Shown: positions 20,390 through 29,097, counted from the first letter of the stretch. The stretch: DNA of 64,000 bases from Porticoccaceae bacterium (GCA_029252555.1 JAQXBF010000015.1:1-64000); one strand, 5' to 3'. Notes: generated from the letters alone by a model not told the origin. Made by a program: numbers and translations.

Positions 20390-21054
20390 TTATCTGGGGT
20401 TTATGCAATTAGTTTTTATCAGTGGCTTTTTCAAAATAATAAATACTGCTTTAAAAATCCCTTCTGTCTCTCCTGGTTCTAGCCTGTAGTCGATTGCAAA
20501 CCCCGCTTTAAGAAATAGCTCTTCCAATTGATCTTGCTTAAGAATATTAACGCCATCAGGTGCCATGCCAAACATTTTGGCCACGGCAATAAGTGGTTTC
20601 CAAGGTATTTTTGAATCACCCAAAAAAACTGTATTTGTAACAAACACACCACCGAATTTTTTAAATTATAGGCTTTGGCTATAACTGCATCTGGGGCTTC
20701 CAAAAAATGAATTATACTGTGGCCCTTAACAACATCAAATGGCTTTTCCAACTGATTAAAATCTTCGATTGCAGATTGCTGAAAAGACACATTTTCAACC
20801 CCGACCGCATCCGCTTTCTCTTTTGCAATCGCCAGCATGTTCGATGAAATGTCTATAGCTAAAACATTATCCACATAGGGGGCATGGGAAATAGCCGTGC
20901 TACCAGTGCCGCAAGCAAATTCAAAAAGCTTGGTATGTGGCTGGAAATAACCTCGGGTGACCTCCATCTTCTTTTGATCGTCAACCTTATTTTTCACTGG
21001 TGACTTTGAGTAAAGATCGGCGTTCTTATCCCAGAATTTCTCTGACTGAATCAT
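20390..21054 (-). pseudogene. class I SAM-dependent methyltransferase, frameshifted
   Basis: From the ATG at 21054 the frame reads a normal methyltransferase: KFWDKNADLYSKSPV, SAM loop FEFACGTGSTAISHA, IDISSNMLAIAKEKA, then FDVVKGHSIIHFLEAPDA. After AYNLKN it leaves the frame. The correct continuation (GGVFVTNTVFLGDSKIPWK to the stop at 20390) is in another frame. One extra A in the six-A run (plus-strand T run 20657-20662) would rejoin them into about 220 residues. Either a one-base deletion in a homopolymer or a sequencing error. Substrate unknown. It sits in the islet between purH and purD. Confidence 0.75.
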
Positions 21055-21178
21055 GGCTAATTTTCCTTGTTTAGAATCTTCCGTTTTTGAATGCTAATTA
21101 TTAGGCGGCATATTTTCTTAAGTTTAGCCCCGAAAAAAATAATCGCAGTTGAAAATAGCCTTTTGTGGCAACTCTAAT

Positions 21179-22594
21179 TTAAGTTTCAGGTGCACCGGAG
21201 TCCTGCTCAATCGAAACTTCATGGTCCTCAATAACCTGCCATAGAGGTGTTTCTGCCCAGGTATCATCAAGGTAGAACTTTTCTGGCTCCTCTTCTTTAG
21301 GGTCCGCAACTAAATTGTAAATTGAGGGATAAGCCATATTTTGGATGGCATAGCTGTCTGGATCAATCTCCTTAAGAAGCATTTTCCAGTTGCGCCACTT
21401 TACGCCAAAGAGCTCATTGCCAATATAAATAAGTACTGATTCTCGAGCTGACTTTGGCACCCTGCCCATTAAGAAATCTGTCTGGTCAACGCCATCCAGA
21501 ACTCTGTCTTTTGGAATTGCGCCCCCTGCGAGGCTAGCCAGAGTTGGAAATATATCAACGAGATGAACAATATCATTAGAGACTTGTTGCACTGGGATTT
21601 TACCAGGATAGCGAATTAAGAAAGGAACTCTGAGGGACCCCTCATAAGGGGAGAACATGCTACCACGCCAAGGCCCAGTGAAACCAAAGGAGCGTTTTAC
21701 TCCTTCCCGCCCATTGTCTGAGGTGAAGATAAAAATAGTATTGTGCCTGAGCCCAAGGTTATCAACCACCGCCAGCAACTCACCAACGTAGGCATCAGTT
21801 TGCGCCAGCACATCTGCAAAGCTCCCGTTACCTGTTGTGCCTTTAAAGTTTGGGTGCGCATCTACTGGTTCATGAGTTTGTGTATAGGGGAGGTAAGCAA
21901 AAAATGGCTGCTTAGCTTTGGCTTTTCGCTGAATAAAGTCTAGAGCCCGGTCGGTAATCTCTCGATCAATAGTGGCTCGCTTGGCACGGCCATAGACCTC
22001 AAGCTTGGTTGGCTTTTGATTGCGCTGCGAGGTCATTACTCGGGTAAATTCCACCCCCGCGTCTTTCTGAAAGCTGTCACTGTCAGGCCAAAATGCCTGA
22101 TCTGACGAGTTGGGAATGCCATACCATTCATCAAACCCCTGATCCGTCGGGTAGCGGCCCTCTGCGTCACCCAAATGCCATTTCCCGAACATGCCTGTGG
22201 CATATCCTGTATCAGATAGCATCTCGGCCAGGGTAATTTCCCATGGTGTTAGGCCATACCAAATACCTCTCGGTGGCCCATCTGGTCGCTGCCTGGTGCG
22301 AATACCATAGCGGCCGGTCATCAAAGCAGAACGAGATGGGACACATTCTGCTTCGACATTAAAGTTGGTAAGCTGGAACCCTTCGGAGGCAATGCTGTCG
22401 ATATTTGGTGTGGCGGCACCCCGCAATACCCCACCACCATAGACTCCAATCTCGCCGTATCCAAAATTATCCATAACCACTAAAACAATATTGGGCTTAT
22501 CGTCTTGACTACTAGAAGCCATTGCCATTGGGCCAATGATAAGCACGACCAATGCTAAGATTAGATTTATTAGTTTATTAGGATGTTTATGCAT
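21179..22594 (-). CDS. arylsulfatase-type sulfatase, exported
   Basis: About 471 residues. A signal peptide (MHKHPNKL then a hydrophobic core and an Ala-Ser cleavage region near residue 27) leads into a type I sulfatase domain. The formylglycine site is CVPSRSALMTGR (C-x-P-S-R), so activation by a formylglycine-generating enzyme is needed. FGKWHLGD and IFTSDNG (metal site) are present. The first metal motif reads MDNFGYGE, with N where most sulfatases have a second D. The ATG at 22594 is chosen because GAGG and the signal peptide fit; 22642 is an alternative. Likely acts on sulfated glycans or esters in the periplasm. Confidence 0.87.
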   Translation of the reverse strand: MHKHPNKLINLILALVVLIIGPMAMASSSQDDKPNIVLVVMDNFGYGEIGVYGGGVLRGAATPNIDSIASEGFQLTNFNVEAECVPSRSALMTGRYGIRTRQRPDGPPRGIWYGLTPWEITLAEMLSDTGYATGMFGKWHLGDAEGRYPTDQGFDEWYGIPNSSDQAFWPDSDSFQKDAGVEFTRVMTSQRNQKPTKLEVYGRAKRATIDREITDRALDFIQRKAKAKQPFFAYLPYTQTHEPVDAHPNFKGTTGNGSFADVLAQTDAYVGELLAVVDNLGLRHNTIFIFTSDNGREGVKRSFGFTGPWRGSMFSPYEGSLRVPFLIRYPGKIPVQQVSNDIVHLVDIFPTLASLAGGAIPKDRVLDGVDQTDFLMGRVPKSARESVLIYIGNELFGVKWRNWKMLLKEIDPDSYAIQNMAYPSIYNLVADPKEEEPEKFYLDDTWAETPLWQVIEDHEVSIEQDSGAPET

Positions 22595-22648
22595 CAGTAC
22601 CTCAACTCCAAGTCTGTAGTTAAGATGATCTTTCCATTTCAATAAGGT

Positions 22649-24094
22649 TTAGGCAACATTTTTAGTCAGGGCAAAAGCTGCAAGGGCTCGTTCTCTGGAC
22701 TCTTTTATATCCATAATAGGCGATGGGTAATTAGTGCCAATTTCTACTTCTGCTGCGGCTAACACCTCCGGTGGGGCCAACCATGGCGCATGGATATACT
22801 TGGCCGGCATCTGCGCCAGCTCTGGCACATAGCGACGAATATACTCCCCCTGCTTATCGAATTTTTCACTTTGAGTAATCGGGTTAAAAATTCTAAAGAA
22901 TGGCGCGGCATCTGCGCCACAGCCTGCAATCCACTGCCAGCTAGCACTGTTGGCGGCCAAATCGGCATCGACTAGGCAATCCCAAAACCACTCCTCTCCC
23001 TTGTGCCAATGTATCAGCAAGTTTTTGACCAGAAAGGAACCTACCACCATGCGCACACGATTATGCATATAGCCAGTGGTAAACAGTTCACGCATACCTG
23101 CATCAACTAATGGGTAGCCGGTGCGGCCCTGTTGCCAAGCCTTGAGGTCGGCATTGGTATTGGCTGCCCAGGGGAATATGTCAAAACGGCTCTGCAAATT
23201 CGCTTTTGGCAACTGGGGAAAATGGTAGAGCAAATAATGGGAGAACTCCCGCCACCCTAGCTCACTTAAAAAGGTGTCAACACTAGCTTCATTATTGATC
23301 AATGCTGCGGCATCCGAGGCTCTATACCAGGCGGTATTTGCGGATATCTGACCAAAGTGCAGGTAGGCAGACAGTCTCGAGACATTAGCCTTATCTGGGA
23401 AATTGCGCCCTTCCCGGTAGTCCTCAAGTTCGCTCATCACGAAGTCATCGAGGCGATCCTGAGCCGCCGTCTCGCTGATGTCCCACCGGGCTTGCATTTC
23501 TGTATCCCAAGGAATGGTTGGCAGTAAATTAAGTTCGCTCAAGGCTAGCGAGTCTTTACTTAATGCCTGCGCTAGAACATTGCTGGGGGCCGGCATTGGC
23601 TTTCTGGGTGGGGCTTTTGACAGGCATCCCCGGCGGTAATACGGCGTGAATACTTTATAGGCGGTCTCATCTTTTTTAAGCACCTGCCATGGCTCCCAGA
23701 GCAGCGAGCCATTAAAACTTTCGACCTCCATACCCATATCTTTAAGAGCAGCTTTAATTTTGCCGTCTCTGGCAATACGCCAGGGCTCGTAACAGCGATT
23801 CCAAACAATTGACGAAGCATTGGACTGTTCAGCTAGTAGGCTGAGAACCTGTAATGGGTCACCTTCAAAAATATTGAGTTTGCCATGCAGTGACTGGTTT
23901 AAAGACTCAAGGGCATGGTGCAACCACCAGCGACTGGCGCCACCCATTGCCCATTCACCGGAGTTGCTGTCATCAAGAATATAGACGGGTAGAATTTCGC
24001 CTTTTTCACAGGCGGCGGTTAGCGCTGGATTATCTGCCATGCGAAGGTCTTGACGAAACCAGACTATGGCTGGGGATGTATTGGAGTGAGAGAT
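22649..24094 (-). CDS. phrB: deoxyribodipyrimidine photolyase (class I type)
   Basis: Light-driven, FAD-dependent repair of pyrimidine dimers. The C-terminal FAD domain is complete: TGYPLVDAGMRELFTTGYMH, NRVRMVVGSFLVKNLL, WQWIAGCGADAAPFF, RIFNPITQSEKFD. The first usual start codon in frame is the ATG at 24040, but conserved N-terminal sequence (PAIVWFRQDLR) is encoded upstream of it. The frame stays open for a further 52 codons without ATG, GTG or TTG. The ATC at 24094, with AGG nine bases upstream, is my best guess for the start. Without the upstream part the first strand of the antenna domain is missing. Four bases separate it from the sulfatase ORF. Confidence 0.85.
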   Translation of the reverse strand: MSHSNTSPAIVWFRQDLRMADNPALTAACEKGEILPVYILDDSNSGEWAMGGASRWWLHHALESLNQSLHGKLNIFEGDPLQVLSLLAEQSNASSIVWNRCYEPWRIARDGKIKAALKDMGMEVESFNGSLLWEPWQVLKKDETAYKVFTPYYRRGCLSKAPPRKPMPAPSNVLAQALSKDSLALSELNLLPTIPWDTEMQARWDISETAAQDRLDDFVMSELEDYREGRNFPDKANVSRLSAYLHFGQISANTAWYRASDAAALINNEASVDTFLSELGWREFSHYLLYHFPQLPKANLQSRFDIFPWAANTNADLKAWQQGRTGYPLVDAGMRELFTTGYMHNRVRMVVGSFLVKNLLIHWHKGEEWFWDCLVDADLAANSASWQWIAGCGADAAPFFRIFNPITQSEKFDKQGEYIRRYVPELAQMPAKYIHAPWLAPPEVLAAAEVEIGTNYPSPIMDIKESRERALAAFALTKNVA

Positions 24095-24281
24095 AGCGGC
24101 AGACCTATTATTGTTATTTAGTTCTAATTTACGGTAGCAGCATTTTTTTAGATGTTCTAAGGATAATATTGCCAGCGCTTGCCAGAAACGAGTTTACAGC
24201 TCTTTTTATGGCTGGTCTAAATACCTGCCCAATACAGTCTGTTACAATTCGCTTCTCAAATTTACCCTTGGAACTTGTGTA

Positions 24282-25577
24282 ATGAATGTACTGGTTATTG
24301 GCTCTGGTGGGCGTGAACATGCACTGGCTTGGAAGGCCCTACAGAGTGCAGATGTAGAGAAAGTGTTTGTTGCCCCAGGCAATGCAGGTACTGCGACAGA
24401 ACCCAATATTGAAAATCTGGCACTGAAGGTTAATGACTTCCAAGGATTAGCAGATTTCGCCGCTGCTAATGAGGTTGGTCTCACTATTGTAGGGCCTGAG
24501 CAACCGCTGGTTGAGGGTATCGTCGACTTTTTCCAAGGCCGTGATCTGCCTATTTTTGGCCCGTCCAAAGGCGCTGCTCAACTTGAGGGCTCCAAAGCCT
24601 TCACCAAGGATTTTCTTGAGCGCCATCAAATTCCAACCGCCAACTATGGCAACTTCACGAATATGGATGAGGCTCTGGCCTACCTGCAAAAGGTCGGCGC
24701 GCCCATTGTCATTAAAGCGGATGGCCTGGCTGCAGGTAAAGGCGTGATTGTGGCCATGACCATGGCCGAAGCGCAGGATGCTGTGCGCGATATGCTCGCA
24801 GGCAATGCCTTTGGCGAAGCGGGGCACCGTGTGGTTATTGAAGAGTTCCTGGATGGCGAAGAAGCCAGTTTTATTGTTATGGTCGACGGTAAAAACGTGT
24901 TACCTATGGCTACCAGCCAAGACCATAAGCGCGCTGGTAATGGAGACACAGGCCCTAATACCGGCGGCATGGGAGCCTATTCTCCAGCACCAGTGGTAGA
25001 TCAAGAGATTTATCAGAGAGCCATGGATGAAGTGATTTACCCCACGGTGAAGGGAATGGCCGCAGAGGGAAATGATTACACTGGCTTTTTGTATGCGGGC
25101 CTAATGATTATGTCGGATGGCACGCCCAAGGTTATTGAGTACAACTGTCGCTTCGGCGACCCGGAAACCCAGCCAATATTGTTGCGCCTACAGTCTGATT
25201 TAGTCTCCCATTGCTTGGCGGCCCTGAATGGTGATCTCGACAAACAGCAGGCCCAGTGGGACGCAAGACCCGCTGTAGGTGTGGTTCTCGCAGCCGGTGG
25301 TTATCCCGGCGCCTACCGAGGCGGTGATGCCATTTCGGGGTTGCGACCCGCAGCTTCAGGGGACATAGATGCCAAGGTCTTTCACGCAGGGACGGCCCAG
25401 AACGGCGGTGAATTGGTGACCAGCGGTGGAAGAGTGCTGTGCGCCACAGCGATGGGTCAGTCGGTCTCTGATGCACAACAAAAGGCCTATCAACTGGCTG
25501 CCGAGATCTATTGGGATGACATCTATTTTAGAAAGGATATTGCCTGGCGAGCAATAGAGCGTGAAAAAGCCGGCTAA
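24282..25577 (+). CDS. purD: phosphoribosylamine-glycine ligase
   Basis: The 431-residue ATP-grasp enzyme joins glycine to phosphoribosylamine in purine synthesis. MNVLVIGSGGREHALAWK begins the N domain; FGPSKGAAQLEGSKAFTKDF, KADGLAAGKGVIV (ATP loop) and EYNCRFGDPETQ (metal site) are typical PurD blocks. Divergent from photolyase. Functionally linked to purH across the islet. Confidence 0.97.
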   Translation: MNVLVIGSGGREHALAWKALQSADVEKVFVAPGNAGTATEPNIENLALKVNDFQGLADFAAANEVGLTIVGPEQPLVEGIVDFFQGRDLPIFGPSKGAAQLEGSKAFTKDFLERHQIPTANYGNFTNMDEALAYLQKVGAPIVIKADGLAAGKGVIVAMTMAEAQDAVRDMLAGNAFGEAGHRVVIEEFLDGEEASFIVMVDGKNVLPMATSQDHKRAGNGDTGPNTGGMGAYSPAPVVDQEIYQRAMDEVIYPTVKGMAAEGNDYTGFLYAGLMIMSDGTPKVIEYNCRFGDPETQPILLRLQSDLVSHCLAALNGDLDKQQAQWDARPAVGVVLAAGGYPGAYRGGDAISGLRPAASGDIDAKVFHAGTAQNGGELVTSGGRVLCATAMGQSVSDAQQKAYQLAAEIYWDDIYFRKDIAWRAIEREKAG

Positions 25578-25623
25578 AGCGCCGGGCCACAGCTGCCAAT
25601 AATTATAAGAATACGGGGTACGT

Positions 25624-26364
25624 ATGGATCATCCATTTTTTAGCTTTGATATTCCCTTTGCTTCTTTCAGTTCGTCCCATTGGTGGACACTGGCAGTATT
25701 CGTCGGCCTGCTGGCTCTGGTCATCAAATTAGGCCAAAAACTTAGTGGTGGGCAAAATTTATGGTTGGGGCGAGGGATCGCGGTCTTTTTAACCATTACC
25801 GTGCTTATTTTTTCCTGGATCCACTCCTACAATGGCTTATTCAACCACAAAGTCGATCTGCCTTTATCAATCTGCAATCTTTTCGCTCTGCTAGCCCCAC
25901 TGCTCTTTTGGCATCCCAATTTCAGGCGCTTTGAGATTATCTATTTTCTGGTTCTCTGCGGGACTTTCCAGGCCATGTTAACCCCCGATCTTTATGCCGG
26001 TTTCCCCAGTTATGGGTTCTTCAAATACTGGATCGTGCATGGTGGGCTAGTGATTCTGGTGATTCACCACCTGCTTGCATTTAAGCTTATCCCGGAGGCC
26101 AAGAGTATGTTGCGAACTTTTGTCTGGCTTAATATTTACCTGCTGGCATTGATCCCGATAAATCTGGGGCTGGATGCAAACTACTTATATATGATGTCAA
26201 AGCCGATTAACCCGTCGATACTGGATTATTTTGGCCCTTGGCCATTTTATATACTGGTCTGCGAGGTGCTGGCCATAGGCTTTTTTGCCGTCGCCTACGT
26301 ACCTATCTTCGTAGGCAAGAAATACTTTTCTGGAGCGGCTACAATTGGCCCCGGGAATAGTTAA
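25624..26364 (+). CDS. YwaF-like (TIGR02206) integral membrane protein
   Basis: 246 residues with about six to seven predicted membrane helices. Conserved features of the family include the HKVDLPLSICNLFAL stretch, the aromatic FFKYWIVHGGL region and the PILDYFGPWPFY-type C-terminal loop. Function unknown; some relatives are described only as conserved membrane proteins. Starts 47 bases after purD and is followed by coq7, so it may be co-transcribed with either. Confidence 0.78.
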   Translation: MDHPFFSFDIPFASFSSSHWWTLAVFVGLLALVIKLGQKLSGGQNLWLGRGIAVFLTITVLIFSWIHSYNGLFNHKVDLPLSICNLFALLAPLLFWHPNFRRFEIIYFLVLCGTFQAMLTPDLYAGFPSYGFFKYWIVHGGLVILVIHHLLAFKLIPEAKSMLRTFVWLNIYLLALIPINLGLDANYLYMMSKPINPSILDYFGPWPFYILVCEVLAIGFFAVAYVPIFVGKKYFSGAATIGPGNS

Positions 26365-26392
26365 CTAACCAGCGGAAATAGATATAAATAGC

Positions 26393-27037
26393 ATGGCAAA
26401 TAGACAACTTTCAGGGCTCGACCAAATTCTTACCCAGCTGGATCAGGGTTTACGTATGGTGTTGAGCAATGCCCCAGCTCCACAGCGGGTCTCTCCAGCA
26501 GTTGAAATTGCGGATACAGAATTATCAGATCAAGAACGCCAACATTCCATTGGGCTAATGAGGGTAAATCATGCGGGAGAAGTTTGCGCTCAGGCTCTCT
26601 ACCAAGGGCAAGCATTAACCGCTAAATTACCCGAAGTGGGTGAACAGATGGAACATGCTGCTGCGGAGGAGATTGACCATCTGGCTTGGTGTGAAGAGCG
26701 TATTGTTGAATTGGGTGGACGCACTAGCGCACTTAACCCAGTTTGGTATGCCATGTCACTTGGAATAGGTGCTGGCGCCGGTTTAATTAGCGACAAACTC
26801 AGTTTGGGTTTTGTTGCCGCCACCGAAGATCAGGTCTGCGATCATTTGCAGAAACATCTTGAAGACCTTCCGATCAGTGACCGCAAAAGCCGCGCCATTG
26901 TTAAGCAGATGCTGGATGATGAGGCGCGACATGCAAAGGCCGCTCTGGAGGCTGGTGGCCATCGTTTTCCTGCACCAGTGAAAAAACTCATGACTTTTGT
27001 CTCTTCCGCTATGACTGGCATCAGTTACCGCCTCTAA
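26393..27037 (+). CDS. coq7: demethoxyubiquinone hydroxylase (Coq7)
   Basis: The 214-residue di-iron oxygenase of ubiquinone synthesis works at the membrane. Iron-ligand motifs are visible as [30 protein letters not shown] and [14 protein letters not shown] (ExxH pairs). The N-terminal ~50 residues are variable as in the family. Its last four bases overlap the 3' end of the convergent LysR gene. ubiD, another ubiquinone gene, is at 53728. Confidence 0.96.
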   Translation: MANRQLSGLDQILTQLDQGLRMVLSNAPAPQRVSPAVEIADTELSDQERQHSIGLMRVNHAGEVCAQALYQGQALTAKLPEVGEQMEHAAAEEIDHLAWCEERIVELGGRTSALNPVWYAMSLGIGAGAGLISDKLSLGFVAATEDQVCDHLQKHLEDLPISDRKSRAIVKQMLDDEARHAKAALEAGGHRFPAPVKKLMTFVSSAMTGISYRL

Positions 27038-28002
27038 TTGATTCTGTCTGCGGCAATATCCTTTTCTCGGTTCTGAATCAGCCCGACGATTTTATCCGAT
27101 AGCCAGCGGTGTATACCGGAACCGGCTGTGCGCTTGTGCTGCAGCAGCACCAGAGAGATCGTGCCCTCATGGGGTAATTCTGCTGGATAACGTTTGCGCA
27201 CAATGCGGTACATTTCACGCTCCATCGTTAGACCATATTTAGCTGCCACCATTAGGCAGTCGGTATCACACACGGTTTCCATTGCCGTCATCAGCTGGTT
27301 GGTTACCAAGGCTTTCTGGCGCTTGCGCCCCATATCTCGAAGCACACGGTCAAACCGCGCATCAGTTCGCGCGCTAACGCGCTTGTAGATCAGCAAATAG
27401 TATTGCACAAAGGGGTATTCCAGAATCTCATCCAATGTCACCCTGGCTTTGTTGGCCAGTGGATGGCCCTCTCTCATCCAGATTGATGGCGTGAAAATAG
27501 CCAAACTTCTTGAACTGATATCTTCGGTAATGGTTTTCTCGATATCAATGGCAAAATCAAGCCCTCCTTCTGCCAACTCACCTTCCACGGAGTCCGTTTC
27601 ACTAGATATTGACAGCACTACTCCGGGCGCTTGCTGTGTAACCACTTTGGTCAATTCAGAAATCAGGGAAATGGCGACAAATTCTGGCACTGCAATGGTG
27701 ATCTCACCCTCGTAGGTTGCGGGATCAAAATCTCCCTCACTGACCATCTCCAAAATACTGTCCAGCAACCCTGGCAGGCGTGACTGTAGCTCACGAGCTT
27801 TTGGTGTTGGCACTAGCTCATTGCCTGTTCGAGTAAAAAGTGGGTCATCCAATTGATGCCTGAGCCGTTGTAATACTCGACTCATTGCAGGTTGGGTAAT
27901 AAATAGTCGCTCGGCCGCTCGAGTCACGCTTTTTTCTTCGAGCAGCGCCTGCAGGGAAACCAACAGGTTTAAATCCAGACGGGAGAGTTTTTGTAGGTTC
28001 AT
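27034..28002 (-). CDS. LysR-family transcriptional regulator
   Basis: 322 residues. The N-terminal winged helix-turn-helix ([40 protein letters not shown]) is the classic LysR pattern, followed by a periplasmic-binding-like co-inducer domain from about residue 90. The early helices resemble the NodD/LinR-like branch, whose members often sense aromatic or acyl compounds. The inducer is unknown. The gene ends convergent with coq7. Immediately upstream (28022-28087) lies a promoter-plus-palindrome element that recurs at 28398, a likely target for autoregulation. Confidence 0.92.
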   Translation of the reverse strand: MNLQKLSRLDLNLLVSLQALLEEKSVTRAAERLFITQPAMSRVLQRLRHQLDDPLFTRTGNELVPTPKARELQSRLPGLLDSILEMVSEGDFDPATYEGEITIAVPEFVAISLISELTKVVTQQAPGVVLSISSETDSVEGELAEGGLDFAIDIEKTITEDISSRSLAIFTPSIWMREGHPLANKARVTLDEILEYPFVQYYLLIYKRVSARTDARFDRVLRDMGRKRQKALVTNQLMTAMETVCDTDCLMVAAKYGLTMEREMYRIVRKRYPAELPHEGTISLVLLQHKRTAGSGIHRWLSDKIVGLIQNREKDIAADRIN

Positions 28003-28021
28003 GTTAAGGAATTCCTAAGTC

Positions 28022-28069
28022 ATTACCAATACGCATATAGTTAATGCAATCAATGCATTTGGATTATGA
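28022..28069 (+). repeat. copy A of a ~48-bp promoter/operator repeat
   Basis: Starts ATTACCAATACGCATATAG, continues TTAATGCAATCAATGCATTT and ends GGATTATGA. Copy B at 28398 matches most positions. The AATGCATT core is a perfect palindrome, and a second TTAATGCA half lies in front of it, as expected for an operator. It abuts the LysR start codon. Confidence 0.8.
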
Positions 28070-28087
28070 CATTCAAATGCTTATATT
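28059..28087 (+). promoter_or_regulatory. sigma70-like promoter A
   Basis: TTGGAT at 28059-28064 and TATATT at 28082-28087 are separated by 17 bases. The -35 box overlaps the end of the palindromic repeat, so a bound regulator could act on it. It points toward the small ORF at 28135. Confidence 0.6.
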
Positions 28088-28134
28088 ATCACCCATGGAG
28101 CGACGATGCTCTTATTAACCAAAAGGAAATAGAA

Positions 28135-28245
28135 ATGACACTCGTATATATATTGATCGGTTTCACCGGCCTTACGGGTGCTGCAATTGCGAAAGACAGT
28201 TTCGTTAAGTTGGAAGCACCAGGACTTGAGGCTTCTGAGGAGTAA
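28135..28245 (+). CDS. 36-residue predicted single-pass membrane peptide
   Basis: Not recognised as a known family. The ATG has an AAAGGAAAT Shine-Dalgarno six to nine bases upstream. The product starts MTLVYILIGFTGLTGAAIA, one hydrophobic helix, and ends with an acidic tail (KLEAPGLEASEE). It lies between promoter A and the terminator at 28342, so it forms a complete short transcription unit beside the LysR gene. The RBS, promoter and terminator together argue for a real gene. The role is unknown. Confidence 0.6.
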   Translation: MTLVYILIGFTGLTGAAIAKDSFVKLEAPGLEASEE

Positions 28246-28341
28246 AGGTCAACAGCAGTACAAAGCCTTTATTTACAGATTTACCAAATTCGTTGTTTTA
28301 AAGATTTACCCCTCTTAATCCTCGCTATAGGATTTTTTACA

Positions 28342-28368
28342 GGGACCTGCCAAGGTCCCTTTTTTTTG
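28342..28368 (+). terminator. rho-independent terminator of the small-peptide unit
   Basis: GGGACCT-GCCA-AGGTCCC forms a seven-pair stem with a four-base loop, followed by a run of eight to nine T. It lies about 100 bases after the peptide stop. Confidence 0.92.
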
Positions 28369-28397
28369 CTTGCCGGTTTAATATCAATGTTAGCGGT

Positions 28398-28445
28398 ATT
28401 ACCAAAACGCATGCAGCTAATGCAAACAATGCATTTGAATTATGT
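28398..28445 (+). repeat. copy B of the ~48-bp promoter/operator repeat
   Basis: Starts ATTACCAAAACGCATGCAG, continues CTAATGCAAACAATGCATTT and ends GAATTATGT. It keeps the AATGCATT palindrome and the spacing of copy A. It lies 376 bases downstream of copy A, between two terminators. Confidence 0.8.
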
Positions 28446-28463
28446 CTTGCAGATTCCTAATAT
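28435..28463 (+). promoter_or_regulatory. sigma70-like promoter B
   Basis: TTGAAT at 28435-28440 and TAATAT at 28458-28463, with 17 bases between. The position relative to the palindrome is identical to promoter A. Transcription would start near 28470. Confidence 0.55.
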
Positions 28464-28469
28464 GCTGTC

Positions 28470-28595
28470 TGGGGTATCTGGCACCGAGTTTTAGATAGCG
28501 TCTCCAACGGTTTCATGAAATGTTAGACCCCTTACCCCTCTTTGTGATTCATCCAAAGAACTTTTTAGGAGCCCTCCTCGGGCTCCTTTTTTTTT
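28470..28595 (+). ncRNA. candidate small RNA under promoter B
   Basis: Between promoter B and the terminator at 28568-28595 there are about 125 bases without a convincing reading frame. The only ORFs are a ten-codon one at 28462 and a 33-codon one at 28520 that runs through the terminator and has no ribosome site. A short non-coding transcript is therefore inferred. The start is approximate and expression is unproven. Confidence 0.4.
28568..28595 (+). terminator. rho-independent terminator of unit B
   Basis: GGAGCCC-TCCTC-GGGCTCC stem followed by nine T. A typical intrinsic terminator; no gene ends directly upstream on the plus strand. Confidence 0.92.
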
Positions 28596-28677
28596 GCATT
28601 GCTTTTTTACGCCTGGGCTAAAGAAACAGGTTAAAGAGTGGGCTGGGAATGGGTTTAGTCGCTGCTATTACTGGGCT

Positions 28678-29097
28678 TTAGCTATTTTCAATACTGTAGC
28701 TGTGGCTGATTTCAACACCGGCAGCTTCCAGCATAATTGAGGCGGAGCAGTACTTTTCCGCTGAGAGTTCGACCGCCCTTTTTACCTGAGATTCTTTAAG
28801 AGCATTGCCTGTCACTACAAAACTCAAATGAATTTTACTAAATACCGCTGGCACGGCATCGACACGCTCTGCTTCTATATCAACCCGGCAATCAGATACC
28901 TGCTGGCGGCCTTTCTGCAACATGGTCATCACATCAAAAGAAGCGCAGCCTCCCAGACCGATCAAAATCATCTCCATTGGCCGAGCACCCATATTTCTGC
29001 CACCCTGATCTGGTGCACCATCCATTATCACGGAATGACCAGTGCCAGACTCACCCAAAAACATGACACCATCTACCCATTTCACTGTTGTTTGCAT
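28678..29097 (-). CDS. OsmC/YhfA family protein
   Basis: 139 residues of the OsmC fold. GARPMEMILIGLGGCASFDV carries the conserved Glu and the first reactive Cys, and AEKYCSASIMLEAAG the second, as in peroxide-reducing OsmC proteins. The divergent placement next to crp repeats the yhfA-crp pair of enterics and the matching Pseudomonas arrangement, which supports orthology with YhfA. It probably reduces organic hydroperoxides or acts in redox control. Confidence 0.9.
   Translation of the reverse strand: MQTTVKWVDGVMFLGESGTGHSVIMDGAPDQGGRNMGARPMEMILIGLGGCASFDVMTMLQKGRQQVSDCRVDIEAERVDAVPAVFSKIHLSFVVTGNALKESQVKRAVELSAEKYCSASIMLEAAGVEISHSYSIENS

Noticed and set aside
24129-24320. 63-codon reverse ORF before the photolyase, ending MLLP
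   Set aside because: It overlaps the purD start, resembles nothing known and is out of frame with the photolyase N-terminus.
28520-28621. 33-codon hydrophobic ORF (MLDPLPLF...)
   Set aside because: It runs through the intrinsic terminator at 28568-28595 and has no ribosome site; the hydrophobic residues come from the T-rich terminator.
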